From assembly GCA_003389215.1 (NCBI GenBank), contig QQVP01000119.1, positions 310,001 to 374,000 on the forward strand: a stretch of DNA of 64,000 nucleotides, given 5' to 3'. Made by a program: the position numbers and the translations under genes. This DNA comes from Planctomycetota bacterium (GTDB lineage: Bacteria > Planctomycetota > Planctomycetia > Pirellulales > UBA7805). Position 1 is the first letter of the stretch. Each line of letters starts with the position of its first letter. Shown here piece by piece: positions 16,379-24,581 of the stretch. Under the pieces are notes generated by a model. The model was not told where the DNA came from. It saw nothing but the letters and a program-made list of their open reading frames with translations, and did not search any database.

Positions 16379-16885
16379 TTAGCGGCGGGAAACCTGGGTA
16401 ACGAGGGCGACGCACTGGGCCGTGATGGCCTCTTCTCGGCCGATCGGTCCGACGCCCTCGCCGGTCTTGGCCTTCAGTCCGACGCGATCGGCCGCGATGT
16501 CCAGTATTTCGGCGATCCGCGTGGCGATTCGTTGACGATGCGAGGCGAGCTTCGGTCGTTGGGCCAACACCACGCAGTCGAGGTTTTCGATTTGGTAGCC
16601 GGCGGCGGCCACACGCCGCCAGGCGCGGTGGAGCATGTCGGCCGAGTCGCGATTCGCGTTCGCCGCGTCCGTGTCGGGAAACATCGCGCCGATGTCGTCC
16701 AGCGCCGCTGCCCCCAGCAGGGCATCGGTCACCGCGTGCAACAGGACATCGGCGTCGCTGTGTCCGACCAGGTGGCGATCGTGATCGATATCGACCCCGC
16801 CCAAACGCAACGGTCCGCCCGGCTCGAGCCGATGGGTATCGTGTCCGATTCCAACGCGCGGCGACTTCGTGACGACGTCTCCCAT
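16379..16885 (-). CDS. ispF: 2-C-methyl-D-erythritol 2,4-cyclodiphosphate synthase
   Basis: 168 residues from ATG 16883-16885. An in-frame start 14 codons earlier is possible, and neither has a strong ribosome site. It cyclises CDP-ME 2-phosphate in the MEP isoprenoid pathway. Visible signatures are [19 protein letters not shown] (metal ligands Asp and His), [19 protein letters not shown] (third metal His), the FPDTD turn and the C-terminal [15 protein letters not shown] loop. It is first in the ispF>cysS>ruvC series and diverges from the ABC transporter at 17021. Confidence 0.96.
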   Translation of the reverse strand: MGDVVTKSPRVGIGHDTHRLEPGGPLRLGGVDIDHDRHLVGHSDADVLLHAVTDALLGAAALDDIGAMFPDTDAANANRDSADMLHRAWRRVAAAGYQIENLDCVVLAQRPKLASHRQRIATRIAEILDIAADRVGLKAKTGEGVGPIGREEAITAQCVALVTQVSRR

Positions 16886-17004
16886 AGGGCACTTGCGACG
16901 AACGCATCGATTATACCGCGAGGGCAAAACGGCGACAAAGGGAACTTCGCGCCCCGCTCGCGGGCCGTCGAGACGCTTGGCTACTCGTCACCAAAAGCGC
17001 CACC

Positions 17005-17010
17005 TATAAT
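17005..17010 (+). promoter_or_regulatory. Consensus -10 box close to the ABC ATPase start
   Basis: TATAAT lies only ten bases before the ATG at 17021. If used, transcription would begin within a few bases of the ATG, giving a leaderless or near-leaderless message. No ribosome site lies between it and the ATG. The -35 is unclear (TTGGCT at 16977 is too far, 22 bp). Confidence 0.5.
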
Positions 17011-17020
17011 AGCGGCTACT

Positions 17021-18046
17021 ATGGCGATCATTGAGCTGGCGAAGCTGACCAAGACCTACCGCATCTACCAAAAGAAGGAAGGTCTGTGGGCGTCAATCGC
17101 CGGACTCTTCACCCGCGAGTACAAGGAAGTGCGGGCGGTGCAGGAGATCGACCTGCGGGTCGAAGAGGGCGAGTTCGTGGCCTTTCTGGGGCCGAACGGG
17201 GCGGGCAAGACGACCACGCTCAAGCTGCTCTCGGGCGTAATCAACCCGACCAGTGGCACAGCGACCGTGATGGGGCATGTGCCGTGGCGGCGCGAGAACG
17301 CCTATCGCCGGCGGTTCGCACTGGTGATGGGGCAGAAAAACCAGTTGTGGTGGGATCTGCCGGCGCAGGAATCGTTTCGCCTGCATCAGCAAATCTACCG
17401 CATCGACGGCCGGGAATTCGACCGCACGCACGACGAGCTGGTCGACCTGTTGGGTGTGCGGCAGTTGCTCGGTCAACCGGTTCGCGAATTGTCGCTGGGC
17501 GAGCGGATGAAGATGGAGTTGATCGCGGCCCTGCTACACTCTCCGCAGGTGTTGTTCCTCGACGAGCCGACGATCGGACTCGACGTCGTTGCCCAGCACA
17601 GCGTGCAGGAATTCTTGAAGCACTATCAGGAGCTGCGCAAGATCACGATCCTGCTCACAAGTCATTACATGAAAGACGTGGCGGCGCTCTGCCAGCGAAT
17701 CGTGATCATCGCCCAGGGCAAGATCATGTACGACGGATCGCTGGCCGGCATCGTCGATCAGTTCAGCTCGCACAAGGTCGTCTCGCTGCAGTTTGCCGAC
17801 GACCGACTGCCGCTCGATCTCGATCGATATGGCGAGGTGCTGGAGCGCGAGGCGCCCCGCGCGAAGTTGCGGGTGCCGCGCCGCGAGGTGCCCGACATGA
17901 TGGCCGGCATTCTCCGCGACCACACGATTGAAGACATCACGGTCGAAGACCTGCCGCTGGAAGAAGTGATTGCCGAAATGTTCTCGCTCGTACAGCGCAA
18001 CGAAGCGCAAGGGGTCGTCGATTCGCAGACGACCACGGTGCCGTAG
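17021..18046 (+). CDS. ABC-2-type exporter ATP-binding protein
   Basis: 341 residues. ATP-hydrolysing subunit of an ABC exporter whose two permeases follow. Walker A is GPNGAGKTTT, the Q-loop region is VMGQKNQLWWDLPA, the signature is LSLGERMKMELIAAL (LSLGE rather than LSGGQ), Walker B is VLFLDEPTIGLD and the switch His is in LTSHYM. The 90 C-terminal residues after the ATPase core form a small accessory domain. The N-terminal insert YRIYQKKEGLWASIAGLFTR is typical of the subgroup paired with two ABC-2 permeases. An upstream TATAAT suggests its own promoter. The substrate is unknown, and polysaccharide, lipid or drug export are all possible. Confidence 0.93.
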   Translation: MAIIELAKLTKTYRIYQKKEGLWASIAGLFTREYKEVRAVQEIDLRVEEGEFVAFLGPNGAGKTTTLKLLSGVINPTSGTATVMGHVPWRRENAYRRRFALVMGQKNQLWWDLPAQESFRLHQQIYRIDGREFDRTHDELVDLLGVRQLLGQPVRELSLGERMKMELIAALLHSPQVLFLDEPTIGLDVVAQHSVQEFLKHYQELRKITILLTSHYMKDVAALCQRIVIIAQGKIMYDGSLAGIVDQFSSHKVVSLQFADDRLPLDLDRYGEVLEREAPRAKLRVPRREVPDMMAGILRDHTIEDITVEDLPLEEVIAEMFSLVQRNEAQGVVDSQTTTVP

Positions 18047-18132
18047 GGCCGGACGACGAGCCCTCCTGTGGCAGGCGACGAGAAACGCGAGACAGTAACC
18101 GCGACGAGAACGGACGAGAGACCCGCTCCCCC

Positions 18133-18966
18133 ATGATCGCCCGATTGGAAACCTGGTGGTTCATTCTCAAGATTTGCTTCGCCGAGCGGCTCGTCTACCG
18201 CGGCGACTTTGCCTTGGGAACGCTGATGCGGTTCCTGCCGATCGTCACGCAGATCTTTCTGTGGGGGGCGATCTTCGCCGCCATGGCGGGGGAAGCGAGC
18301 GGCGGCGAAGTCCTGATTCGCAACTTCACGTATCGTGACATGATCGCCTATTACTTGTTGGTGTTCGTCGGTCGGGCATTTTCCAGCATGCCGGGGCTCG
18401 CCTCCGGCGTTGCCCGCGAAGTACGGGAAGGAACGGTCAAGAAGTTCCTGATTCAGCCGATCGACATGATCGGATTCCTGCTGCTCAACCGGATCGCCCA
18501 CAAGTTCGTGTACTACGGGGTGGCGGCGTTGCCGTTCGGCTTCGTCTTTTGGCTCTGCCGCGATTACTTTCCGCCGACGCCCGACGCGACGACGATCGCC
18601 GCCTTTGTGGCCTCGCTGGTGATGTCGTTCCTGCTTGGCTTCTTCCTGGAAGCCTCGATGGGGATGATTTCGTTCTGGTTTCTCGAGGTCAGTTCGCTGT
18701 TCTTCGTCTACATGCTGTTCAACTTCTTCTGTTCGGGGCACATGTTTCCGCTCGACTTTCTGCCTTCGCCGTGGCAGGAGATCGTGCGGGCAACCCCGCT
18801 GCAATACATGGCTTACTTTCCCGCGGCCGTCTGGTTGGGCAAGATCCAGGGCGCCGACCTGGCCTGGGGTCTGGCGATTCAATTGGCCTGGGTGGTGTTC
18901 TTCATCGTGCTCTGCCGCGTTCTTTGGGCGCGGGGCGTGAAGCGCTACAGCGGTTTCGGAGGATAG
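18133..18966 (+). CDS. ABC-2-type exporter permease, first subunit
   Basis: 277 residues with about six transmembrane helices (for example FLPIVTQIFLWGAIFAAMA, MIAYYLLVFVGRAF, FVASLVMSFLLGFFLEAS, FFVYMLFNFFCSG). It contains the segment VAREVREGTVKKFLIQPID, similar in the second permease (ELIRTGNLDFALLKPID), which is characteristic of the ABC-2 families represented by COG4587/COG3694. It starts at ATG 18133, 86 bp after the ATPase gene, and should form the membrane channel with the permease at 19022. Confidence 0.9.
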   Translation: MIARLETWWFILKICFAERLVYRGDFALGTLMRFLPIVTQIFLWGAIFAAMAGEASGGEVLIRNFTYRDMIAYYLLVFVGRAFSSMPGLASGVAREVREGTVKKFLIQPIDMIGFLLLNRIAHKFVYYGVAALPFGFVFWLCRDYFPPTPDATTIAAFVASLVMSFLLGFFLEASMGMISFWFLEVSSLFFVYMLFNFFCSGHMFPLDFLPSPWQEIVRATPLQYMAYFPAAVWLGKIQGADLAWGLAIQLAWVVFFIVLCRVLWARGVKRYSGFGG

Positions 18967-19021
18967 GAGCAGGGGTGCCGCCGCCGCGCGGCCGCCGGAA
19001 CGAGTCCCGTAACGAACTTCC

Positions 19022-19873
19022 ATGCAGTCGCCACAACCGTCTTACCGCAACGTCTTCTTCATGTTCGCCCGCAATAGCCTGGTGCGGGACATGATGTTTC
19101 GCGGCAATTTTCTGATCGAGGCGATTTCGGCCCCGAGTTGGACGCTGATGAATCAGTTGTTCTACAACCTGATTTTCATCTACACCGATTCGATCGGGAC
19201 CAACACCGGCTGGGGCGAGTACCAGTTCTATGTCTTCTTCGCCACGACGATTCTCGTGAACAGCCTCGTGCAGGCCTTCTTCATGCGGAATTTCGAAGAG
19301 TTCAGCGAGTTGATTCGCACGGGCAATCTCGACTTCGCGCTGCTCAAGCCGATCGATACGCAGTTTCTCATCTCGCTGCATCGCGTCACCTGGTCGGCGT
19401 TTGCCAACACGCTGTTTGGGCTGGGACTGCTCAGCTATTCGGTGTGGCAGCTTTCGGGACAAGCCGACAGCGACTGGTTCCTCTCGCCGCTGACCTTGCT
19501 GTTGTACGTCGGCTACGTCCTCTGCGGCGTGGCGATTCTCTACAGCCTGATGCTCGTGCTCTCGTCGACCAGCATCTGGCTGGGCCGCAATCAAACGCTC
19601 TACAACTTCTGGTTCTACATCACGAACTTTTCCCGCTATCCGATGGAGATCTACGGCGGATCGCCGGTCGGCACGGTGTTGCGGTTGGTGTTCAGCTTCG
19701 CGATACCGATTCTGCTGGCGGTCAACGTGCCGGCCCGCTGGATGGCACAACCGCTGAAGGCCGGCAACTGGCTGTTCGCCTTGGTGGCGATTGTGGCGAC
19801 GGTGCTGAGCCTGGTTGTCTCGCGCTGGGTGTTCAAGCGGGCCTTGCTTTCCTACCGCAGTGCGAGCAGCTAG
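19022..19873 (+). CDS. ABC-2-type exporter permease, second subunit
   Basis: 283 residues with six predicted helices. The N-terminal segment NSLVRDMMFRGNFLIEAISA and the loop FSELIRTGNLDFALLKPIDT match the pattern seen in the preceding permease. The C-terminus ends in a basic segment (SRWVFKRALLSYRSASS) typical of these subunits. It probably forms a heterodimeric channel with the product of 18133, energised by the ATPase at 17021. The gap to the first permease is 55 bp and all three genes run the same way, so one operon is likely. Confidence 0.9.
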   Translation: MQSPQPSYRNVFFMFARNSLVRDMMFRGNFLIEAISAPSWTLMNQLFYNLIFIYTDSIGTNTGWGEYQFYVFFATTILVNSLVQAFFMRNFEEFSELIRTGNLDFALLKPIDTQFLISLHRVTWSAFANTLFGLGLLSYSVWQLSGQADSDWFLSPLTLLLYVGYVLCGVAILYSLMLVLSSTSIWLGRNQTLYNFWFYITNFSRYPMEIYGGSPVGTVLRLVFSFAIPILLAVNVPARWMAQPLKAGNWLFALVAIVATVLSLVVSRWVFKRALLSYRSASS

Positions 19874-19912
19874 GATCGCCGATGCGTGGCCCCGGGGTGA
19901 CGGAACAACGTT

Positions 19913-20860
19913 GTGAACGAGCGTCTGCGAGCCTATCTCGAATTGCTGCGGCTGCCGAACGTGTTTACCGCGTTGGCCGACGTCTTTATGGGCGCGTGGT
20001 TCGTCAGCTACTCGAGCCGCTCGGGCGACCTGCCTCCGCTACGTGCGGAGGTGTTGGCCGCGCTGTTGGCGGCATCGGCCGGCCTGTATCTGGCCGGGAT
20101 GGTGCTCAACGATTACTTCGATCGCGATCAAGACGCCGAGGAGCGGCCGCAGCGGCCGATTCCCTCGGGTCGCGTGTCGCCGCAGGCGGCCCGGCTGCTC
20201 GGCATCGAGCTATTGCTGTTCGGGGTGGCCTTCGCGGTGTTGGCCAGTTTCGCCACCGGCAGCGTCAAGGCCGCGGCGGTTGCGCTGGTGCTCGCTGGCC
20301 TGGTGGTGGCCTACGACTCGGTGCTCAAGCGGACTTGGTTCGGCGGCATCGCCATGGGCGGCTGCCGCGGACTGAATGTGCTGCTCGGCATGTCGGCGGC
20401 CGGGGCGGACTTCGCCTGGCAGCCGGTGAACTATCAGGTCGCTGCGGCGATGGGCTTGTACGTGGCAGGTGTGACCTGGTTTGCCCGCACGGAGGCCAAG
20501 GTGAGCAGTCGGTTGCGACTCGATCTGAGCGCCCTGTTGATGATGGCGGCGCTGTTCGCGCTGGCGATCTTTCCGCACAATGTGCGTCCCCCCCTGGCGA
20601 CGCAGGTGCATGTTACCGAGTTGACCGCTTGGAACGGGTCGTGGGTGGCGCTCGGCATGTTGATTGGCGTTCTCGCCGCCCGCGCCATTCTGGACCCGGT
20701 GCCGGCCAAGGTTCAGGCGGCCGTGCGGATCTACATCCTGGCGCTGATTCCCATGAACGCCGCCATTTGCTACATGATGCAGGGACGCCTGCCGGCCTTG
20801 GGCATCCTGGTGCTGATGTTGCCGGCGATGTACCTGGGACGTTGGATCTACTCGACTTGA
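19913..20860 (+). CDS. UbiA-family prenyltransferase (EboC-like)
   Basis: 315 residues from GTG 19913. UbiA enzymes are polytopic membrane proteins that move prenyl groups to acceptors. The first Asp-rich motif is NDYFDRDQD (66-74). The second is the shorter AYDSVLKRT region, followed by about seven further hydrophobic helices. The acceptor cannot be told from sequence. A phosphatase-fold gene follows at 21012, and this pairing occurs in the Ebo/EDB clusters (EboC and EboF). A role in quinone, heme O or archaeal-type lipid synthesis cannot be excluded. Confidence 0.85.
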   Translation: MNERLRAYLELLRLPNVFTALADVFMGAWFVSYSSRSGDLPPLRAEVLAALLAASAGLYLAGMVLNDYFDRDQDAEERPQRPIPSGRVSPQAARLLGIELLLFGVAFAVLASFATGSVKAAAVALVLAGLVVAYDSVLKRTWFGGIAMGGCRGLNVLLGMSAAGADFAWQPVNYQVAAAMGLYVAGVTWFARTEAKVSSRLRLDLSALLMMAALFALAIFPHNVRPPLATQVHVTELTAWNGSWVALGMLIGVLAARAILDPVPAKVQAAVRIYILALIPMNAAICYMMQGRLPALGILVLMLPAMYLGRWIYST

Positions 20861-21011
20861 TAACTCGATTGTGAAAACTTGATGACGTGCTGATTGCCTG
20901 ACGGTGTGGCGGGCACGCTGTTTGAAGTGGGTTGCCGCCATTTGTCAGCCGCCCGTCAGCTCGACGTGAGGGCGCGAAACTACCAGCGAAACTGCAGGAA
21001 AGATTTTGAAC

Positions 21012-22343
21012 ATGTCCGACCACGTTGTGCTGTTGTCGATCCCGGGGCTGCGTGCCCGCGATCTCGCGGCAATGCCGAATCTGGGTCGGCTCGCTACGGC
21101 GGGCGAACAGGTGACCCTGGTGCCGAGCTTTCCCGCGGTGACCTGGCCGGTGCAGGCGAATCTGCTTACGGGCAAGGGCCCCGCCGAACACGGCGTGGTG
21201 GCCAACGGGTTCTATTGGCGCGACCAGCTCGAAGTGGAGATGTGGACCGCCACGAACGACAAGGTCGGTGCCCCGCAGATTTGGGACTATCTGCATCGGC
21301 ACGACCCGTCGCTGACCAGTGCCGTGTGGTTCCCGATGCTGAGCAAACAGTGCGCGGCCGACTATGTTTGCATGCCGGCCCCGATCCATAATCCCGACGG
21401 CAGCGAGTCGCTCTGGTGCTATACCAAACCGACGGAACTCTACGGCGAGCTGCGAGACGAGTTCGGCCACTTTCCGCTGCAGCACTTTTGGGGACCGCTG
21501 GCGGGCATCCAGTCGTCCGCCTGGATCGCCGATTCGGCGGCCTACGCCGCGCGGAAGTTCCGCCCCAATTTCTTCTATATCTATCTGACGCACTTGGACT
21601 ACGCGGCTCAGAAGTCGGGGCCCGACAGTCGCGCGGCCGCGGCGGCCGTCGCGGAGTTGGACGAGCTCTTGGGTCGCATGTTGCCCGCGTTCGAAGAGGT
21701 CTTTGCTGGCGAGCGGCTGCTGTGGCTCGTGGCCAGCGAGTACACGATTTCGCCCGTCGATCAGGTGACGTATCCGAATCGTGTGCTGCGCGAGGCGGGC
21801 CTGTTGTCGGTCCGTAATGAAGCGGAGGGCGACGGCGAGCTAATCGATTTTGCGGCCAGCGATGCCTGGGCCCTGGCCGATCATCAGCTGTCGCACGTCT
21901 ACGTGCGTGACAGCGATCCAGCGATTGTGGCGCGGGCTGCCGAGCTGTTTCGCGGACGATCCGGCTTTGCCCAGGTGTTGGCCGGTGACGAGCGGGCTGA
22001 GTTCGACGTCAGTCACCCGAACAGTGGCGACGTCGTTTTGATATCGGACGCGAACAGTTGGCAGGCCTATTACTATTGGCTCGACGATGCCCGTGCACCG
22101 AGTTTTGCCCGCACGGTCGACATCCATCGCAAACCGGGTTACGACCCGGTCGAACTGCACTTCGACATGGCGACGAAGAGCATTCCGTTGGATGCCACGT
22201 TGGTCAAAGGTTCGCACGGTGCCCCCGTCTCGACCGAGGATGCCGAAGGCGTGCTGATCTCGTCCGAGGTTGGCGTGCTGCTCGATCGAGCGACGGCCGA
22301 TACGCAGGTCGCCGACTTCGTGCTCCGCCAGTTTGGTGTCTAG
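21012..22343 (+). CDS. Alkaline-phosphatase/nucleotide-pyrophosphatase-fold protein (EboF-like)
   Basis: 443 residues from ATG 21012, with AGGAAAG nine bases upstream. The fold is recognisable from [20 protein letters not shown] (nucleophile Thr region), [16 protein letters not shown] and [10 protein letters not shown]. Several ligands usual in the family are altered. The first metal Asp is Pro in [12 protein letters not shown], the His of the D-x-x-GH motif appears as Gln, and the 'SDHG' motif reads SEYT. It is therefore either a divergent subfamily with a different metal site or a non-catalytic member. No signal peptide is seen. It lies 150 bp after the UbiA gene. Confidence in the fold is good, in the activity low. 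Confidence 0.8.
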   Translation: MSDHVVLLSIPGLRARDLAAMPNLGRLATAGEQVTLVPSFPAVTWPVQANLLTGKGPAEHGVVANGFYWRDQLEVEMWTATNDKVGAPQIWDYLHRHDPSLTSAVWFPMLSKQCAADYVCMPAPIHNPDGSESLWCYTKPTELYGELRDEFGHFPLQHFWGPLAGIQSSAWIADSAAYAARKFRPNFFYIYLTHLDYAAQKSGPDSRAAAAAVAELDELLGRMLPAFEEVFAGERLLWLVASEYTISPVDQVTYPNRVLREAGLLSVRNEAEGDGELIDFAASDAWALADHQLSHVYVRDSDPAIVARAAELFRGRSGFAQVLAGDERAEFDVSHPNSGDVVLISDANSWQAYYYWLDDARAPSFARTVDIHRKPGYDPVELHFDMATKSIPLDATLVKGSHGAPVSTEDAEGVLISSEVGVLLDRATADTQVADFVLRQFGV

Positions 22344-23020
22344 CCTGTCAACGTATTGCAGAACCCACCGAGTGAGCGGCTACCCCAGGAATGGGATTCC
22401 CCTTTGGCCTCGAAAAAAAGGGCAAGGCGAGTACCGCCCGCAGGGTTTGTGTCTTCGTCGCGATGAGGACCCGTCGGGCGTGCATCTCTCAGAATTCTTG
22501 CTTCAGGCTATTGCCATCGCTCGCGTTTGGGTTAAGAATAGACATAGAAATCAACGCACATGCGATACACATGTGTCGAGGGTATCTAAGGCCCTCGTAT
22601 CCCCTCCACAGGTTCTGCCCCACCTGTGGAGGGATTTTTTTTTGCGCTCGCCCAGACGTCATGGCAGTGGCAGAGCAGGCCGGGTTCTCGCAAGCCGGCG
22701 ACTCCGCGGGCGGCCGACGCGGCGGTTGATTTCCTGCTGATGATAGGACCCGTTGATTGGCCTCCGACGGCGCCGTAGTTGGCCGCGGCAGTGGCGGCAA
22801 AATCAAGGCAGGCCAACGATTGCGCTCGGCCGGGTTATCTTGACCGTTTGGAAAGGGCTCTGTTACGATTCGCAGCTGAACTCGGTCGTGGCCTCCGGCG
22901 CGGTCGGGTTCTCTATTTGCCCCACTTTGTGACAACTTTCACGAACTGACCGTAGGTTTGCGGCGGCGCGGGCTCGTCCTTGCCGCCCCCGCATCCGGCA
23001 GCTTCGTGTGGAAGATGCTC
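22344..23020. other. Long intergenic region upstream of the nuo operon, with possible small RNA
   Basis: 677 bp. Frames across it lack codon bias, homology-like segments or good ribosome sites, so no gene is called. It contains a stem CGAGGG...CCCTCG at 22578-22598 and a strong intrinsic terminator at 22602-22643, which is 260 bp beyond the last gene. Either this is a long 3' UTR or the terminator belongs to an independent small RNA. It must also hold the nuo promoter, which I could not identify. Confidence 0.55.
22602..22643 (+). terminator. Strong intrinsic terminator
   Basis: CCCTCCACAGGT (22602-22613) pairs perfectly with ACCTGTGGAGGG (22622-22633) over an 8-base loop, followed by A and nine T residues. 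Confidence 0.92.
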
Positions 23021-23425
23021 ATGGACGCCCTGCCGATCTTCTTGTTTGTGCTTGCCTCGGGCGGACTGGCGGTTGGCATGCTCTTCGTCGGCTGGCTGTT
23101 AGGGCCGAAGCGCACCAGCGCCGTGAAGGAGATGCCCTACGAAAGCGGCATGGACCCGATACACGATGCCCGACGTCGCTTCGACATCGGCTTCTATCTG
23201 GTGGCGATCGCCTTCCTGGTGTTCGACGTCGAACTGTTGTTCCTTTATCCCTGGGCCGTGGCCAGCGGTGGCACCGGCGAAGAGGTCGCGGGGGTCGACG
23301 CGGCGGTCCAGGCGAACCTGGTTTCCAGCCGCGAATTGGTGTTCGCCGGCATCGCGGTGTTCTTCCTATTGTTGGTCCTGGGGCTGGTTTACGACTGGCG
23401 CAAGGGCGTGTTCCGTTGGCGTTAG
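23021..23425 (+). CDS. nuoA: NADH-quinone oxidoreductase subunit A
   Basis: 134 residues from ATG 23021, preceded by GGAAG at seven bases. An ATG two codons earlier is also possible. Small membrane subunit of complex I with three helices. The conserved loop KEMPYESGMDPIHDARRRFD, close to the quinone entry, is followed by FYLVAIAFLVFDVELLFLYPW. It is the first gene of a complete nuoA-N series. Confidence 0.94.
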   Translation: MDALPIFLFVLASGGLAVGMLFVGWLLGPKRTSAVKEMPYESGMDPIHDARRRFDIGFYLVAIAFLVFDVELLFLYPWAVASGGTGEEVAGVDAAVQANLVSSRELVFAGIAVFFLLLVLGLVYDWRKGVFRWR

Positions 23426-23475
23426 CGGTCGTTCCCTAAAGTACCAGTGGGGCGGCCCGTGAGTGAGAAGAGACC

Positions 23476-24033
23476 ATGGCGATCGACGTTCCTGAAAATG
23501 TGGTGGTGAGCCGACTGGACGAATTGGCCAGCTGGTGCCGCAAGAACAGCCTCTGGCCGATGCCGTTTGCCACGGCTTGCTGCGGCATCGAGCTGATGGC
23601 CACCGGGGCCAGCAAGCACGACCTGGCCCGCTTCGGTGCGGAGGTCATGCGCTTCAGCCCGCGACAGTGCGATCTGATGATCGTGGCCGGCCGCGTGGTG
23701 ATGAAGATGCTGCCCGTGTTGCAGCGGATCTGGCAGCAGATGCACGAGCCGAAGTGGTGCATCTCGATGGGGGCCTGTGCCTCGACCGGCGGCGTGTTCG
23801 ACACCTACTGCGTCGTGCAGGGAATCGATCGCTTCATTCCGGTCGACATGTACGTGCCCGGTTGTCCGCCGCGGCCGGAACAATTGATCCAGGCGATCAT
23901 CGACCTACAAGACAAGATTCAGCACGAGGGGACGCTCGACGGCGCCGAGTTCGACACGGCCCGTCGTCAACAAACGAAACGTGCCCTGATCGAGCTGCCG
24001 ATTATCGGCCAGTCACCGCAATTCACCCGATAG
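23476..24033 (+). CDS. nuoB: NADH-quinone oxidoreductase subunit B
   Basis: 185 residues. Peripheral-arm subunit that carries the terminal 4Fe-4S cluster N2, the electron donor to quinone. All four Cys ligands are present: tandem Cys35-Cys36 in FATACCGIELM, Cys101 in SMGACASTGG and Cys130 in VPGCPPRPE. The C-terminus (about 30 residues after KIQHEG) is slightly longer than in E. coli. The start ATG 23476 lies 50 bp after nuoA. Confidence 0.97.
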   Translation: MAIDVPENVVVSRLDELASWCRKNSLWPMPFATACCGIELMATGASKHDLARFGAEVMRFSPRQCDLMIVAGRVVMKMLPVLQRIWQQMHEPKWCISMGACASTGGVFDTYCVVQGIDRFIPVDMYVPGCPPRPEQLIQAIIDLQDKIQHEGTLDGAEFDTARRQQTKRALIELPIIGQSPQFTR

Positions 24034-24089
24034 CCCGACGCTGTCCAAGGTTCGAGTTCGCTTCCGCCACGGAGTTCCGCCGCAGCCCG

Positions 24090-24581
24090 ATGACCGACAC
24101 CGTCGAACGACTCAAAGAGCGATTTGGAGAGCTCGAGCCGAGCGAGTTCCGTGGGCAGACGCGCATCGCCGTGCCGCGCGACCTGGTCTTCGAGGTGCTC
24201 TCGACCCTGCACGCCGACTTCGGCTTCGACATGTTGGTCGACATCACGTGTGTCGACTATCTCAACTTTCGCGATGCCACCGACCGCTTCGGTATGGTCT
24301 ATGCCTTGGCCGGGACGGAAAGCGGCGAGCGGTTGATCGTGCGGACCTTTCTGAACGAGCCCGACTTGCACGTGCCGTCGGTCGTTCCGCTGTGGGAGGG
24401 GGCCAACTGGCTGGAGCGCGAAGTCTTCGACATGTTCGGCATCGAGTTCGACGGCCATCCCGACTTGCGCCGCATTCTGATGCCCGAAGAGTTCACGGCG
24501 TTTCCACTGCGCAAAGATTATCCGCTACAGGGTCGGGGCGAGCGGCACAACTTTCCCACGATCACGCGGGGGAGTGCATGA
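24090..24581 (+). CDS. nuoC: NADH-quinone oxidoreductase subunit C
   Basis: 163 residues from ATG 24090; an open frame upstream is not coding. The 30-kDa subunit of the peripheral arm. Conserved features are ADFGFDMLVDITCVDYL, WEGANWLEREVFDMFGIEFD and the C-terminal FPLRKDYPLQGRGER. It is separate from nuoD, unlike the fused nuoCD of E. coli, and its stop overlaps the nuoD start as ATGA. Confidence 0.97.
   Translation: MTDTVERLKERFGELEPSEFRGQTRIAVPRDLVFEVLSTLHADFGFDMLVDITCVDYLNFRDATDRFGMVYALAGTESGERLIVRTFLNEPDLHVPSVVPLWEGANWLEREVFDMFGIEFDGHPDLRRILMPEEFTAFPLRKDYPLQGRGERHNFPTITRGSA

Noticed and set aside
22391..22729. 112-codon frame upstream of nuoA
   Set aside because: It runs through the terminator hairpin and has no SD or family resemblance.
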